Shown here piece after piece: positions 7,236-13,786 of a stretch of DNA of 13,786 bases. The translations under genes and the position numbers were made by a program. How positions within the stretch are numbered: position 1 is the stretch's first letter; each line of letters starts with the position of its first letter. Source of the DNA: Anaerolineales bacterium (GTDB lineage Bacteria > Chloroflexota > Anaerolineae > Anaerolineales > Villigracilaceae); contig JAICQC010000076.1 in assembly GCA_025938055.1 (NCBI GenBank), positions 1 through 13,786 on the forward strand, read 5' to 3'. The notes under the pieces are model-generated. The model did no database searches. It was not told the origin of the DNA and saw nothing but the letters and a program-made list of their open reading frames with translations.

Positions 7236-7269
7236 AAAAACGCAAAGCGCTGTCCGCGTTTTGCGTTTT
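7236..7269 (-). terminator. Rho-independent terminator of lon
   Basis: On the minus strand, 14 paired positions (7256-7269 with 7237-7250, one of them a G-T wobble) enclose a five-base loop and are followed by TTTTT. The hairpin begins 29 nt after the lon stop codon and ends 27 nt before the SDR start. The SDR promoter must therefore overlap it, or the SDR depends on read-through. Confidence 0.85.
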
Positions 7270-7298
7270 GATTTCATCACTCCGATGCAGTCTTTGCC

Positions 7299-9779
7299 CT
7301 AGTCGCTTTCGTCCTGTCCGTCTTCCTTTGGCTGACGCCTCGGTCTGGGAGGTTCGATCACTGCCTTTGAAGAAAGCGCGATCTGGATGACCTCATCCAT
7401 GTGCTTGACGGGAATGATCTTCAGCTCAGACTTGGCCGTCTTCGGCAGGTCTATCAGATCCTTCATGTTCTTTTCGGGCAACAGGACCGTCTTCAGACCG
7501 GCGCGATGGGCAGCCAGCACCTTTTCGCGCACGCCACCGATCGGCAGGACGCGGCCGCGCAGGGTGATCTCGCCGGTCATGCCAACGTGCTTGAAGACCG
7601 GACGCCCCGTCAGCGCCGAGACGATGGCAGTCGCCATGGTGATTCCGGCCGAGGGTCCATCCTTCGGGATGCCGCCTTCCGGCATGTGGACGTGGATGTC
7701 CATGCGCTCGAACACATCCAGGTCTATGCCAAGGGAAGGCGCGCGGGACTTGATGTAGGTCAGCGCGGCTTGCCCGGACTCCTGCATCACCTCGCCCATC
7801 TGACCGGTCATCTGCAAGCCGCCCTTGCCCTCGAGGATCGCCACTTCCACGGGCATGATCTCGCCACCGTTCTCCGTCCACGCCAGGCTGGTGACCACAC
7901 CCACTTCGTCGTTGCGCTCGGCTTCGGTTTGGAAGACCTGTTGCGGACCGAGGAATTTCTCGATCGACTCTGCTGTGACAATGGTAGGAAACTTCCTCCC
8001 CTCGGCTTTCATGCGCGCGATCTTGCGGCAGACACGCCCAATCTCGCGCTCCAGGTTACGGACGCCAGCTTCATAGGTATATTCTCGAATGATACGGCGG
8101 ACCGCATCTGGCTCGAATGTGATGTTGAGTTCATCCACGCCGTTCTCATACATCTGGCGGGGAAGCAAATAACGATTGGCGATCTCGAGCTTTTCCTCCT
8201 CGATGTAGCCGGGGAACTCGATCACTTCCATGCGGTCCAGCAGGGCAGGCGGAATCGTACTCAGGGTATTCGCGGTGGTCACGAACATCACTTTCGAAAG
8301 GTCGAACGGAATCTCGAGGTAATGATCGCTGAAGGCATTGTTCTGCTCCGGGTCCAGCACCTCAAGCATTGCCGAGGCGGGGTCGCCGCGGAAATCGGAA
8401 TAGAGCTTGTCGATCTCATCCAGCATGAACAACGGGTTGGCTGTACCGGCGCGTTTCATCGTCTGGATCATTCGCCCGGGCAGCGCACCAATATACGTGC
8501 GGCGATGACCGCGGATCTCCGCTTCGTCGCGAACACCACCCAGCGAGACGCGCACAAACTTGCGCCCAAGCGACTCGGCGATCGAACGCCCCAGCGAGGT
8601 CTTGCCCACACCAGGCGGACCCACAAAACACAGGATGGGCTGTCGCTCCTTCTTTGGCTTCAGAGAGCGCACGGCGATGTATTCAAGGATGCGTTCCTTG
8701 GCCTTCTTTAGTCCATAATGATCGCGATCCAAGACCTTTGCCGCGTTCCTGACATCCAGGTTATCGGGTGTCGTATGTACCCAGGGCAGCTCGACGATCC
8801 AGTCAATGTACGTGCGGATGATTCCCACTTCAGGCGCCATCGGAGGCATCTGGTTGAGGCGATCCAGTTCTTTGAGAGCGACCAGCTTCGGTTCATCCGG
8901 CAGGCTTGCTGCCTCCAGTTTTTTCTTCAGCTCATTCGCGTCGCGCGTAAAGATGTCACCTTCACCCAGCTCGTTCTGGATTTGACGCATCTGCTCGCGC
9001 AGATAATATTCACGCTGACTCTTATCCACCTCGCTCTGGACGCGCGAATGGATCTCATCCTCGAGTTCCAGTACATCCACCTCCTGGGCGAGGATCTTGT
9101 TCAGCGCCTGCAGGCGTCCGCGCGGGTCGGGCAGCATCAGCAGGCTCTGCTTGGCTTCCACATTCAGCGCCAGCGAGGTGGCGATCATGTCTGCCAGCCA
9201 GCCCGGCTCGGAGATGTTCAATGCAAAAAGATGCGCCTCTTCGGGGATGGAACGGTCGAGCTGCACGCAGCGTTCGAACAGATCCAGCACGGAGCGCATG
9301 AGCGCCTGTGTCTGGCGGTCAGCCGCCTGAGGCTCCATGACGACGCGGCACCGCACCATCAGATAGGGCGTCGTGCGGATGAAATCCACGATCTCGACGC
9401 GGCGGCGCCCCTGCACGAGCGCGGAATGCGAGCCATCGGGCATTTGCAGCAAGCGCCCCACGGCCATCTCCACGCCGATGGGCAGGAAGTCGTCGGGACC
9501 GGGATGATCAAGGTCCGGGTCATGCTGTGTGAGACCGATGACGGTCTGCTCTTTGTTCTGCGCTTCCTGCACGGCCAGCAGCGATCCCTCGCGCCCCACA
9601 AAGATCGGCGAAACCATGCGCGGGAACACGACCAGGTCGCGCAGCGGCAGGACCGCTGCTTCGATCATGCCCTCGTCGTCAGGCTCGCGGTTGGGGATGC
9701 GATATAACTCCTCTGTGCGCTGCGAGAGGGTCAGGTCAAAATTATCTTCTTCTTCGTTCCAGTCTTTTATGGGTGACAT
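7299..9779 (-). CDS. lon: ATP-dependent protease La (Lon)
   Basis: This 826-residue protein is a full-length LonA, the cytoplasmic ATP-dependent protease that degrades damaged and some regulatory proteins. A poorly conserved acidic N-terminus of about 40 residues precedes the substrate-recognition domain (about 42-230) and a helical region with coiled-coil character (232-300). The AAA+ module follows, with Walker A GPPGVGKT at 387-394 and Walker B FMLDEID at 451-457; sensor elements lie in [18 protein letters not shown]. The C-terminal protease domain carries the Ser-Lys dyad: Ser710 in KDGPSAG and Lys753 in [14 protein letters not shown]. The tail is acidic and proline-rich. The ATG at 9777-9779 has only a weak GGA upstream. 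A strong terminator follows. The 164-nt gap to folC (9780-9943) shows no clear promoter or CIRCE element. Confidence 0.98.
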   Translation of the reverse strand: MSPIKDWNEEEDNFDLTLSQRTEELYRIPNREPDDEGMIEAAVLPLRDLVVFPRMVSPIFVGREGSLLAVQEAQNKEQTVIGLTQHDPDLDHPGPDDFLPIGVEMAVGRLLQMPDGSHSALVQGRRRVEIVDFIRTTPYLMVRCRVVMEPQAADRQTQALMRSVLDLFERCVQLDRSIPEEAHLFALNISEPGWLADMIATSLALNVEAKQSLLMLPDPRGRLQALNKILAQEVDVLELEDEIHSRVQSEVDKSQREYYLREQMRQIQNELGEGDIFTRDANELKKKLEAASLPDEPKLVALKELDRLNQMPPMAPEVGIIRTYIDWIVELPWVHTTPDNLDVRNAAKVLDRDHYGLKKAKERILEYIAVRSLKPKKERQPILCFVGPPGVGKTSLGRSIAESLGRKFVRVSLGGVRDEAEIRGHRRTYIGALPGRMIQTMKRAGTANPLFMLDEIDKLYSDFRGDPASAMLEVLDPEQNNAFSDHYLEIPFDLSKVMFVTTANTLSTIPPALLDRMEVIEFPGYIEEEKLEIANRYLLPRQMYENGVDELNITFEPDAVRRIIREYTYEAGVRNLEREIGRVCRKIARMKAEGRKFPTIVTAESIEKFLGPQQVFQTEAERNDEVGVVTSLAWTENGGEIMPVEVAILEGKGGLQMTGQMGEVMQESGQAALTYIKSRAPSLGIDLDVFERMDIHVHMPEGGIPKDGPSAGITMATAIVSALTGRPVFKHVGMTGEITLRGRVLPIGGVREKVLAAHRAGLKTVLLPEKNMKDLIDLPKTAKSELKIIPVKHMDEVIQIALSSKAVIEPPRPRRQPKEDGQDESD

Positions 9780-9943
9780 TTGTTATTCCAGCCAGGGCAC
9801 AGCGCGAAACAAAACGGTGCAATCCTTTCCGGTTCTGCTGTGTCCTTACTTATTAAATTTGGTCGATGCGCTAAGCGGTTGATAAGACAATGCTACCATC
9901 TTTTTGAGAGAATTCCAGCCCACACCGACAAAGTTCTTACATT

Positions 9944-11287
9944 TCATACCGTCCGCTTGCGCCAGGCAGCGCTCACTTCCCCGGCAAACGCAACGCTCCC
10001 AGCTGATAAAACCACTTTTCGTTCACCCGCCAGTTCCAGGGCGCGTTCCAGCGCCTTTGAAACGGGAGTTACCCCTTCCACCGGGATGCCGGCTTTTTCC
10101 ACCTGTTCAGCCATCCACTCGACTGAAGGGGCGCGGGGATGATCTGCGCGCGTTGCAACCACACGTTCCAACCGAGGTTTGAGCTCCTCGAGCATTCCTG
10201 AAATATCCTTGTCCTCCAAGGTACAAAAAATGAGGATCACCGGGATATCAGGGAAATATTCATCGAGGGTCTCCCGCAGCCGCCGAGCAGAATCCCGGTT
10301 GTGCGCCGAGTCAACGATCACCGGCGGCTCCCGGTTGAGGACCTCAAAGCGGGCATGCCATTTCACTCGTGCAAATCCCTGCTGGATAGCCTCATCGGAG
10401 ATGATAAGTCCACTGGCTTTCAGCGCGGCATACGCGATCGCGGCGTTTTCGATTTGATGGGAGCCGAGGAGAGGCATCGTGAGATTGACAGATTGAGCCT
10501 GCGAGAGGTTCTGAAAGTGGAAAGAAGAAAGAGGGGAGAGACGGAAACTTTGACCATCCAATGAGGATGTAAGGCGTTCAAACATCACATCTCTTCCCAC
10601 CAGTACAAACTGACAATCTTTCTCTTTGGCTACACGCTCCAAAACGTCGAGGGCCTCATCGAGTTGTGGAGCCGAAACAATGGGAACTCCTTGCTTGATA
10701 ATCCCCGCCTTCTCCCCCGCGATCTCAGCCAATGTATTTCCCAGCACTGCCATATGATCATAGGACAACGAAGTGATGACGGACACCTTCGGTGTGACGA
10801 TATTCGTCGCGTCCAAACGTCCACCCAGCCCGACTTCGATCACCGCAGCGTTGACATCATTTTTTGCAAAAGCCAGCCACCCAAGGGCGGTAGTGATCTC
10901 GAAGGTCGTCAGTTTTGGAACTTTGGCAACCGCGGGTTTAATCTCTTCCACCAGTTCAATAAGCTGCTCATGCAAAATCGGCTCGCCGTCAATTTGAATC
11001 CGTTCCACGTAATCCCACAAATGCGGAGACGTGTACAACCCTGTTTTGTATCCTGCTGCTTTCAGAGCCGATGCGCAAAGCGCCACAACAGACCCTTTGC
11101 CTTTTGTCCCTGCCACGTGAATGATGGGATATTTCTCCTGCGGGTTGCCCAGTTCATCCATCAACGCGAACATACGGTCTAGGTTGAACTCTGCCTTGGC
11201 AAGCTCGGAGATGTGTTTGAGACTATAATCGACGAAGGAGTAGAGGTAATCGAGGGCCTGGTTGTATTGTGTTTCAATATGAGTCAT
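9944..11287 (-). CDS. folC: Bifunctional folylpolyglutamate synthase / dihydrofolate synthase
   Basis: This 447-residue protein belongs to the Mur ligase family and matches FolC, which adds glutamate to dihydropteroate and folates using ATP. The P-loop HVAGTKGKGSV is at 57-67. TSPHL (86-90), FEITTALGWLAF (129-140), EVGLGGRLDATN (151-162) and GEKAGIIK (191-198, with the lysine that is carbamylated in the family) follow. GSHQIENA is at 275-282. WHARFEV (309-315) corresponds to WPGRFE, and the C-terminal domain opens with VDSAHN (324-329), DGAHN in most members. Length is normal. The ATG at 11285-11287 has no Shine-Dalgarno but a promoter ends 7 nt before it, suggesting a leaderless mRNA. lon lies 164 nt downstream on the same strand. 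Whether it has both activities or only the polyglutamate one cannot be judged. Confidence 0.95.
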   Translation of the reverse strand: MTHIETQYNQALDYLYSFVDYSLKHISELAKAEFNLDRMFALMDELGNPQEKYPIIHVAGTKGKGSVVALCASALKAAGYKTGLYTSPHLWDYVERIQIDGEPILHEQLIELVEEIKPAVAKVPKLTTFEITTALGWLAFAKNDVNAAVIEVGLGGRLDATNIVTPKVSVITSLSYDHMAVLGNTLAEIAGEKAGIIKQGVPIVSAPQLDEALDVLERVAKEKDCQFVLVGRDVMFERLTSSLDGQSFRLSPLSSFHFQNLSQAQSVNLTMPLLGSHQIENAAIAYAALKASGLIISDEAIQQGFARVKWHARFEVLNREPPVIVDSAHNRDSARRLRETLDEYFPDIPVILIFCTLEDKDISGMLEELKPRLERVVATRADHPRAPSVEWMAEQVEKAGIPVEGVTPVSKALERALELAGERKVVLSAGSVAFAGEVSAAWRKRTV

Positions 11288-11294
11288 GCGAGGG

Positions 11295-11323
11295 ATTGTA
11301 AGGCGTAATAGGTAATTCGTAAA
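11295..11323 (-). promoter_or_regulatory. Putative leaderless promoter of folC
   Basis: Reading the minus strand, TTTACG (11323-11318), a 17-nt spacer and TACAAT (11300-11295) match sigma70 elements at 4/6 and 5/6. Exactly seven bases then separate the -10 from the folC ATG, so transcription would begin on or next to the start codon. The seven bases (CCCTCGC) contain no Shine-Dalgarno. Confidence 0.55.
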
Positions 11324-11331
11324 TTGTAAGA

Positions 11332-11484
11332 ATGATGTATGGGAATTTCATCTCACGCTCATGTCTGCTGCCCCATGAAAAGGATGATCCTGAAAAAGGG
11401 GTGAAATTCCTTGTAAGAGATGATTCGTGCAGCGAAGAAGATGCAGCTGCACTGGCGAATAAGCTGCGTGAGGCAATGAGATAA
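11332..11484 (+). CDS. Possible 50-residue protein or 3' gene remnant
   Basis: A short frame runs from tandem ATG codons (11332 and 11335) to TAA at 11482-11484. It begins MMYGNFISRSCLLPHEKD; the middle reads EKGVKFLVRDDS; and the end, SEEDAAALANKLREAMR, looks like a capped amphipathic helix. This is more protein-like than random intergenic translation. I do not recognise the family. GVKFLVRDD followed by a helix recalls the ends of some glycosyltransferases, so it could be a remnant of a longer gene; an in-frame TAA at 11320 closes it upstream. The ribosome binding site is weak. A palindromic element starts 10 nt after its stop, the same layout as after two sure genes here. Nested inverted repeats lie inside the frame, so it may instead be a structured RNA or non-coding DNA. 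Confidence 0.35.
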   Translation: MMYGNFISRSCLLPHEKDDPEKGVKFLVRDDSCSEEDAAALANKLREAMR

Positions 11485-11494
11485 AAACTAATGA

Positions 11495-11549
11495 TGTAGT
11501 GACGACTTTAGTCGTCCAAATGTTATGAGCGACTGAAGTCGCCATTACA
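11495..11549. repeat. REP-like palindromic element, GCGACT-AAGTCGC type
   Basis: The two halves, 11495-11514 and 11530-11549, are near-perfect inverted copies that read TGTARTGRCGACTTYAGTCG from the outside inward. Each half also folds on its own: GACGACTTTAGTCGTC at 11501-11516 and GCGACTGAAGTCGC at 11529-11542. This is the layout of paired REP/BIME-like units. It begins 10 nt after the small ORF and ends 6 nt before the DUF503 start, directly abutting the GGA of its ribosome site. Similar sequences are, from memory, abundant between genes of some Chloroflexota; only one copy is seen here. Confidence 0.75.
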
Positions 11550-11555
11550 GGAAAT

Positions 11556-11840
11556 ATGATCGCCACTCTCACGATTCATCTCCATATTCCTGGCTGCGCT
11601 TCACTCAAGGAAAAGCGCGGCCGCATCAAGCCGCTCATGGCGCGCTTACACCGCGAGTTCAACGTCTCTGTAGCAGAGATGGGTTTGCAGGATAAGTGGC
11701 AAGAAGCTGTCATCACTTGCGCGATGGTGGGGAACGAACGCGGGCACCTTGAATCCGCGCTGCAAACTGTGGCAAAATGGGTGGAAGGAAACTGGACGAA
11801 TGGAGATGTGTGGGATACCAAGATAGAGATTTACATGTAA
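11556..11840 (+). CDS. DUF503 (YlxP-like) family protein
   Basis: This 94-residue protein matches the DUF503/YlxP family in length and sequence. The signature SLKEKRGRIKPLMARLHREFNVSVAE (residues 17-42; LKEKR is the most constant part) and the following GLQDKWQEAVITCAMVGNE are clear. Members are small ferredoxin-like alpha/beta proteins, often encoded near infB-rbfA in Firmicutes. Their molecular function is not firmly established, and ribosome association has been suggested. Here the gene is not next to translation genes. The ATG at 11556 has AGGAA three to four bases upstream, and this ribosome site touches the end of a palindromic repeat. The product is soluble, with no signal sequence. 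A weak inverted repeat follows the stop at 11845-11870. Confidence 0.9.
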   Translation: MIATLTIHLHIPGCASLKEKRGRIKPLMARLHREFNVSVAEMGLQDKWQEAVITCAMVGNERGHLESALQTVAKWVEGNWTNGDVWDTKIEIYM

Positions 11841-11844
11841 GTAT

Positions 11845-11870
11845 ATAAACAGAACACTACAGCTGTTTAT
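11845..11870. promoter_or_regulatory. 8-bp inverted repeat overlapping a -35 element
   Basis: ATAAACAG (11845-11852) and CTGTTTAT (11863-11870) are perfect inverted repeats around ten bases. The right arm overlaps the -35 hexamer of the promoter at 11867-11895. It could be an operator for the downstream SDR, or a weak AT-rich terminator after the DUF503 gene. No U-run of the usual kind follows. Confidence 0.4.
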
Positions 11871-11895
11871 CAATATATTTGTTTCCCTGTATACT
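11867..11895 (+). promoter_or_regulatory. Sigma70-type promoter for the SDR-lipoprotein pair
   Basis: TTATCA (11867-11872), a 17-nt spacer and TATACT (11890-11895) match the consensus at 4/6 and 5/6. Transcription would start near 11902, about 20 nt before the ATG at 11922, leaving room for the AGGAG ribosome site at 11911-11915. Confidence 0.6.
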
Positions 11896-11921
11896 TGTCT
11901 ACTGTTCACAAGGAGAAATCA

Positions 11922-12713
11922 ATGGATCTAGGACTCAAAGACAAACGCGCCTTCATTGCCGGTTCCTCACGCGGGCTCGGGTTTGCCACCGCTCTTACCC
12001 TTGCACGCGAAGGCTGCAAGGTTGCCGTGAACAGCCGCGAGGCTGACAACGCCAACACCGCCGCGAAGAAAATAACCGATGAAACTGGCTCACAGGCATA
12101 CGGTTTCGCGGGAGATGTAAGCGACGCTTCAGCGGCGGACAAGCTGATCCAGTCCGCAGTGGATGCCATGGGCGGGCTGGATATCCTGATTACAAATGCC
12201 GGTGGACCACCTGCCGGTTCCTTCGAGCTCTTTGACGAGGCGACCTGGCAGAAGGCAGTGGACCTGTCGTTTATGAGTCATGTACGCCTGATCCGCGCTG
12301 CGCTGCCCCATCTGCGTACATCCGAGTCAGCCAGCGTGCTGACGATCACATCCTACACGGTCAAGCAGCCGCTGCCGAACCTTGTCCTCTCCAACAGCAT
12401 CCGTGCCGCCACAGTCGGGCTGACCAAATCTCTGGCGCTGGAACTTGGGAAGGAGAATATTCGTTTTAATTCCATCATGCCTGGCTGGACGCAGACCGAA
12501 CGTGTGCAGGAACTGATGGCAATCCGCGCCAAGAACAACAATACCACTGTGGAGGAGGAAGCCTCCAAACAGACTGCCGAGATCCCGCTGGGACGCATGG
12601 GTCAGCCGCAGGAGTTTGCCAACGCGGCAGCGTTTCTGGTCTCTCCCGCTGCCTCTTTCATCCACGGCGTGATGCTGGCAGTAGACGGCGGAATCATCAA
12701 GGCGACACTTTGA
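11922..12713 (+). CDS. Atypical SDR family oxidoreductase (Tyr and Lys of the active site replaced)
   Basis: This 263-residue protein has the SDR Rossmann fold, with AGSSRGLG at 13-20, GDV at 64-66, TNAGGPPAG at 91-99 and an intact C-terminal VDGG (254-257). Ser144 (ITSYTVKQP) fits the catalytic Ser. Where classical SDRs have Tyr-x-x-x-Lys before AAVVGLTK, this one has Ser157-Asn-Ser-Ile-Arg161 before AATVGLTK. Tyr and Lys are therefore replaced by Ser and Arg. The NAGGPP plus NLVLSN-x-x-R combination recurs, to my memory, in a subfamily annotated as 3-oxoacyl-ACP reductase-like, so it is not a simple mutation. I chose the ATG at 11922 because AGGAG lies six bases upstream. A TTG at 11895 in frame overlaps the promoter and is unlikely. 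The lipoprotein gene overlaps its stop. Substrate unknown. Confidence 0.9.
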   Translation: MDLGLKDKRAFIAGSSRGLGFATALTLAREGCKVAVNSREADNANTAAKKITDETGSQAYGFAGDVSDASAADKLIQSAVDAMGGLDILITNAGGPPAGSFELFDEATWQKAVDLSFMSHVRLIRAALPHLRTSESASVLTITSYTVKQPLPNLVLSNSIRAATVGLTKSLALELGKENIRFNSIMPGWTQTERVQELMAIRAKNNNTTVEEEASKQTAEIPLGRMGQPQEFANAAAFLVSPAASFIHGVMLAVDGGIIKATL

Positions 12714-13213
12714 GAAAACATCTTCTATTCCTGCTCCTAACTATCCTTCTTGCAGGTTGCACTGCACAGCCAATCACAACACCACAAACCACTGAAACCT
12801 CCCTGCCTTCAACGATGGATGAAGCACATGATGTATTGATCGATTTCTTCACTCTGCTTCACACAAAAAACTATACGGATGCAGTTCCACTTTTCGGCGG
12901 CGAATATGAACAGTTGCAGGTGTTCAACACTCAAATTGATCCAGCCGATCACGTGGCATTGTGGGCGTGGGCTTGTGATAACCGACTATTGCAATGCCTG
13001 GAAGTGCGCTCGACAGAACTGGCACATGCAGAAGGTGACACTTATGTATTTCAGGTAGAATTCAATAATCCGGATGGCAGCCTGTTTGTACTGGGTCCCT
13101 GCTGCGGGGCGAATGAAACCGAAATGCCTCCCGTTTCCCGGTTTGAATTTGCGGTCACGAAGAATGCCGAGGGCAACTTTGTGGTGATGAGCACACCGCC
13201 GTATGTACCCTAA
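12710..13213 (+). CDS. Hypothetical lipoprotein
   Basis: This 167-residue protein starts with a lipoprotein signal peptide: MRKH, a hydrophobic run (5-14) and the lipobox Leu14-Ala-Gly-Cys17. It should be exported, lipidated at Cys17 and held on the outer face of the cytoplasmic membrane. A Thr/Pro-rich linker (18-35) leads to a small domain of about 130 residues. Cys89, Cys96, Cys131 and Cys132 could form disulfides. I do not recognise the domain; a short helix followed by strands suggests an NTF2-like or DUF4878-like fold, but this is a guess. The start is TTG at 12710, which overlaps the SDR stop as TTGA, so translation is probably coupled to the SDR. No ATG fits the signal peptide. No terminator is visible downstream. 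Confidence 0.8.
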   Translation: MRKHLLFLLLTILLAGCTAQPITTPQTTETSLPSTMDEAHDVLIDFFTLLHTKNYTDAVPLFGGEYEQLQVFNTQIDPADHVALWAWACDNRLLQCLEVRSTELAHAEGDTYVFQVEFNNPDGSLFVLGPCCGANETEMPPVSRFEFAVTKNAEGNFVVMSTPPYVP

Positions 13214-13274
13214 AAGTTGCAGCCCTATGTCGTCGCACTACAAATCTCCTTATCACGAACAGTAAACGATACAC

Positions 13275-13786
13275 ATGAATAAATTGTCGTTCTTAGCGCG
13301 CACGTCGCTGCTCATCGCGTTTTTCTTTTTCATAGACAAGATCCTCGCCTTCGTGCGGATTGGGATCATTTCGCGCCAATATGCAGGCTCGGTGGAACTG
13401 CTCGACACTTTCAATGCCGCCAACAACCTGCCAGATGTGTTGTTCGCGCTGATCTCGGGCGGCGCGCTGGCAATGGCGTTCATCCCGTTGATGAGTGAAT
13501 ATCTCACGACGCGCGGACGAGCCGCTGCATGGGACCTGTTCTCGCGCGTGGCAAATATTGCGTTTCTTGTGACGGGCTCGATCGCAGTCCTCGTCGCCAT
13601 CTTTGCGGAACCGATTGTGAACGCTGAGCTTGGAATCGCACCTGGTTTTGGGGAAGAACAGCGTCAACTGCTGGCGGACCTGATGCGGCTGAACCTCATC
13701 GGAACGATCATCTTTTCGATCAGCGGGCTGGTGATGGCGAGCCTGCAAGCCAACCAGCATTTCCTTTTTCCCGCGCTGGCGCCCAC
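13275..13786 (+). CDS. MurJ/MviN-like lipid II flippase, N-terminal part (3' end outside window)
   Basis: The first 170 residues of a polytopic membrane protein of the MviN/MurJ branch of the MOP superfamily run off the window. MurJ flips lipid-linked peptidoglycan precursor across the cytoplasmic membrane; some relatives move other lipid-linked sugars. The family signature is clear: FVRIGIISRQYG-like text at 26-37, LLDTFNAANNLPDVLFALISGGALAMAFIP-type text at 42-71 (with the constant GGAL and AFIP), then SEYL. Hydrophobic helices lie at about 8-26, 54-72, 92-112 and 137-156. Arg28 and Asp44 match functionally important Arg24 and Asp39 of E. coli MurJ by my alignment, while the Arg52 position is Phe or Ala. 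The ATG at 13275 is the first start after an in-frame TAA at 13263; its ribosome site is weak. Confidence 0.85.
   Translation, partial: MNKLSFLARTSLLIAFFFFIDKILAFVRIGIISRQYAGSVELLDTFNAANNLPDVLFALISGGALAMAFIPLMSEYLTTRGRAAAWDLFSRVANIAFLVTGSIAVLVAIFAEPIVNAELGIAPGFGEEQRQLLADLMRLNLIGTIIFSISGLVMASLQANQHFLFPALAP

Noticed and set aside
7401..8711. 436-codon open frame on + opposite lon
   Set aside because: It lies wholly inside the certain lon gene on the other strand, its translation is His/Arg/Leu-rich without domain motifs, and such antisense frames are common in GC-rich genes.
8718..9707. 329-codon open frame on + opposite lon
   Set aside because: Same reason; composition follows the lon codons read backwards and no family is recognisable.
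9780..9943. Promoter or heat-shock operator upstream of lon
   Set aside because: I looked for -35/-10 pairs and a CIRCE-type repeat. Only isolated partial matches (TTTAAT, TTAGCG) appear, without a partner at proper spacing.
11348..11572. 74-codon open frame on - in the folC-DUF503 gap
   Set aside because: It covers the palindromic repeat and the DUF503 start, has no ribosome site seen, and its translation is not protein-like.
11895..11921. TTG start of the second SDR
   Set aside because: It overlaps the -10 element and the AGGAG ribosome site that serves the ATG at 11922.
13293..13760. 155-codon open frame on - opposite the MurJ-like gene
   Set aside because: Antisense to a clear membrane protein gene; highly charged translation typical of the reverse complement of hydrophobic codons.
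1..13786. A defence system, prophage, integrative element or biosynthetic cluster
   Set aside because: Every long frame is accounted for by common families, and there is no integrase, transposase, nuclease-helicase set, CRISPR repeat or tRNA-end attachment site.

Overview
The window reads as an ordinary, gene-dense stretch of a bacterial chromosome with moderately high GC. Protein style (a Lon with an acidic N-terminal extension, an Xaa-Pro peptidase, a DUF503 protein, a MurJ/MviN homologue, two SDRs) and the dispersed palindromes in the gaps suggest Chloroflexota, most likely Anaerolineae. That placement is inference from family resemblance; no rRNA or other marker is present. I see no tRNA, rRNA, CRISPR array, insertion sequence, integrase, phage gene or defence island.

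Layout. (1) 1-350, +: the 3' end of a GH1 beta-glucosidase, stopping at a perfect hairpin that fills the gap to a convergent gene. (2) 384-3600, all on -: read from the right, DNA-3-methyladenine glycosylase I (tag), an alpha/beta-hydrolase, an MFS transporter, and a glyoxalase-II-like metallo-beta-lactamase whose start overlaps the MFS stop. (3) 3677-4660, +: a promoter and a ChbG/YdjC-type carbohydrate deacetylase. (4) 4708-11287, all on -: read from the right, folC, lon with a strong intrinsic terminator, an SDR with a hydrophobic tail, an M24 Xaa-Pro peptidase and a GNAT acetyltransferase. (5) 11332-13786, +: a possible 50-residue ORF, a DUF503 (YlxP-like) gene, a promoter, a second and atypical SDR, a coupled lipoprotein gene, and the 5' part of a MurJ-like flippase that runs off the window.

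The genes do not make one pathway. They cover protein quality control (lon, M24 peptidase), folate (folC), base-excision repair (tag), carbohydrate breakdown (GH1, deacetylase), detoxification or hydrolysis (metallo-beta-lactamase fold, alpha/beta-hydrolase) and the cell envelope (lipoprotein, MurJ-like).

The more notable signals lie between and at the edges of genes. Three different palindromic elements each sit 10-14 nt after one stop codon and 6-23 nt before the next start. Two genes (the alpha/beta-hydrolase and folC) have a -10-like hexamer exactly 7 nt before an ATG with no Shine-Dalgarno, as expected of leaderless mRNAs. The second SDR lacks the normal Tyr-x-x-x-Lys pair. I found no convincing undescribed multi-gene system.
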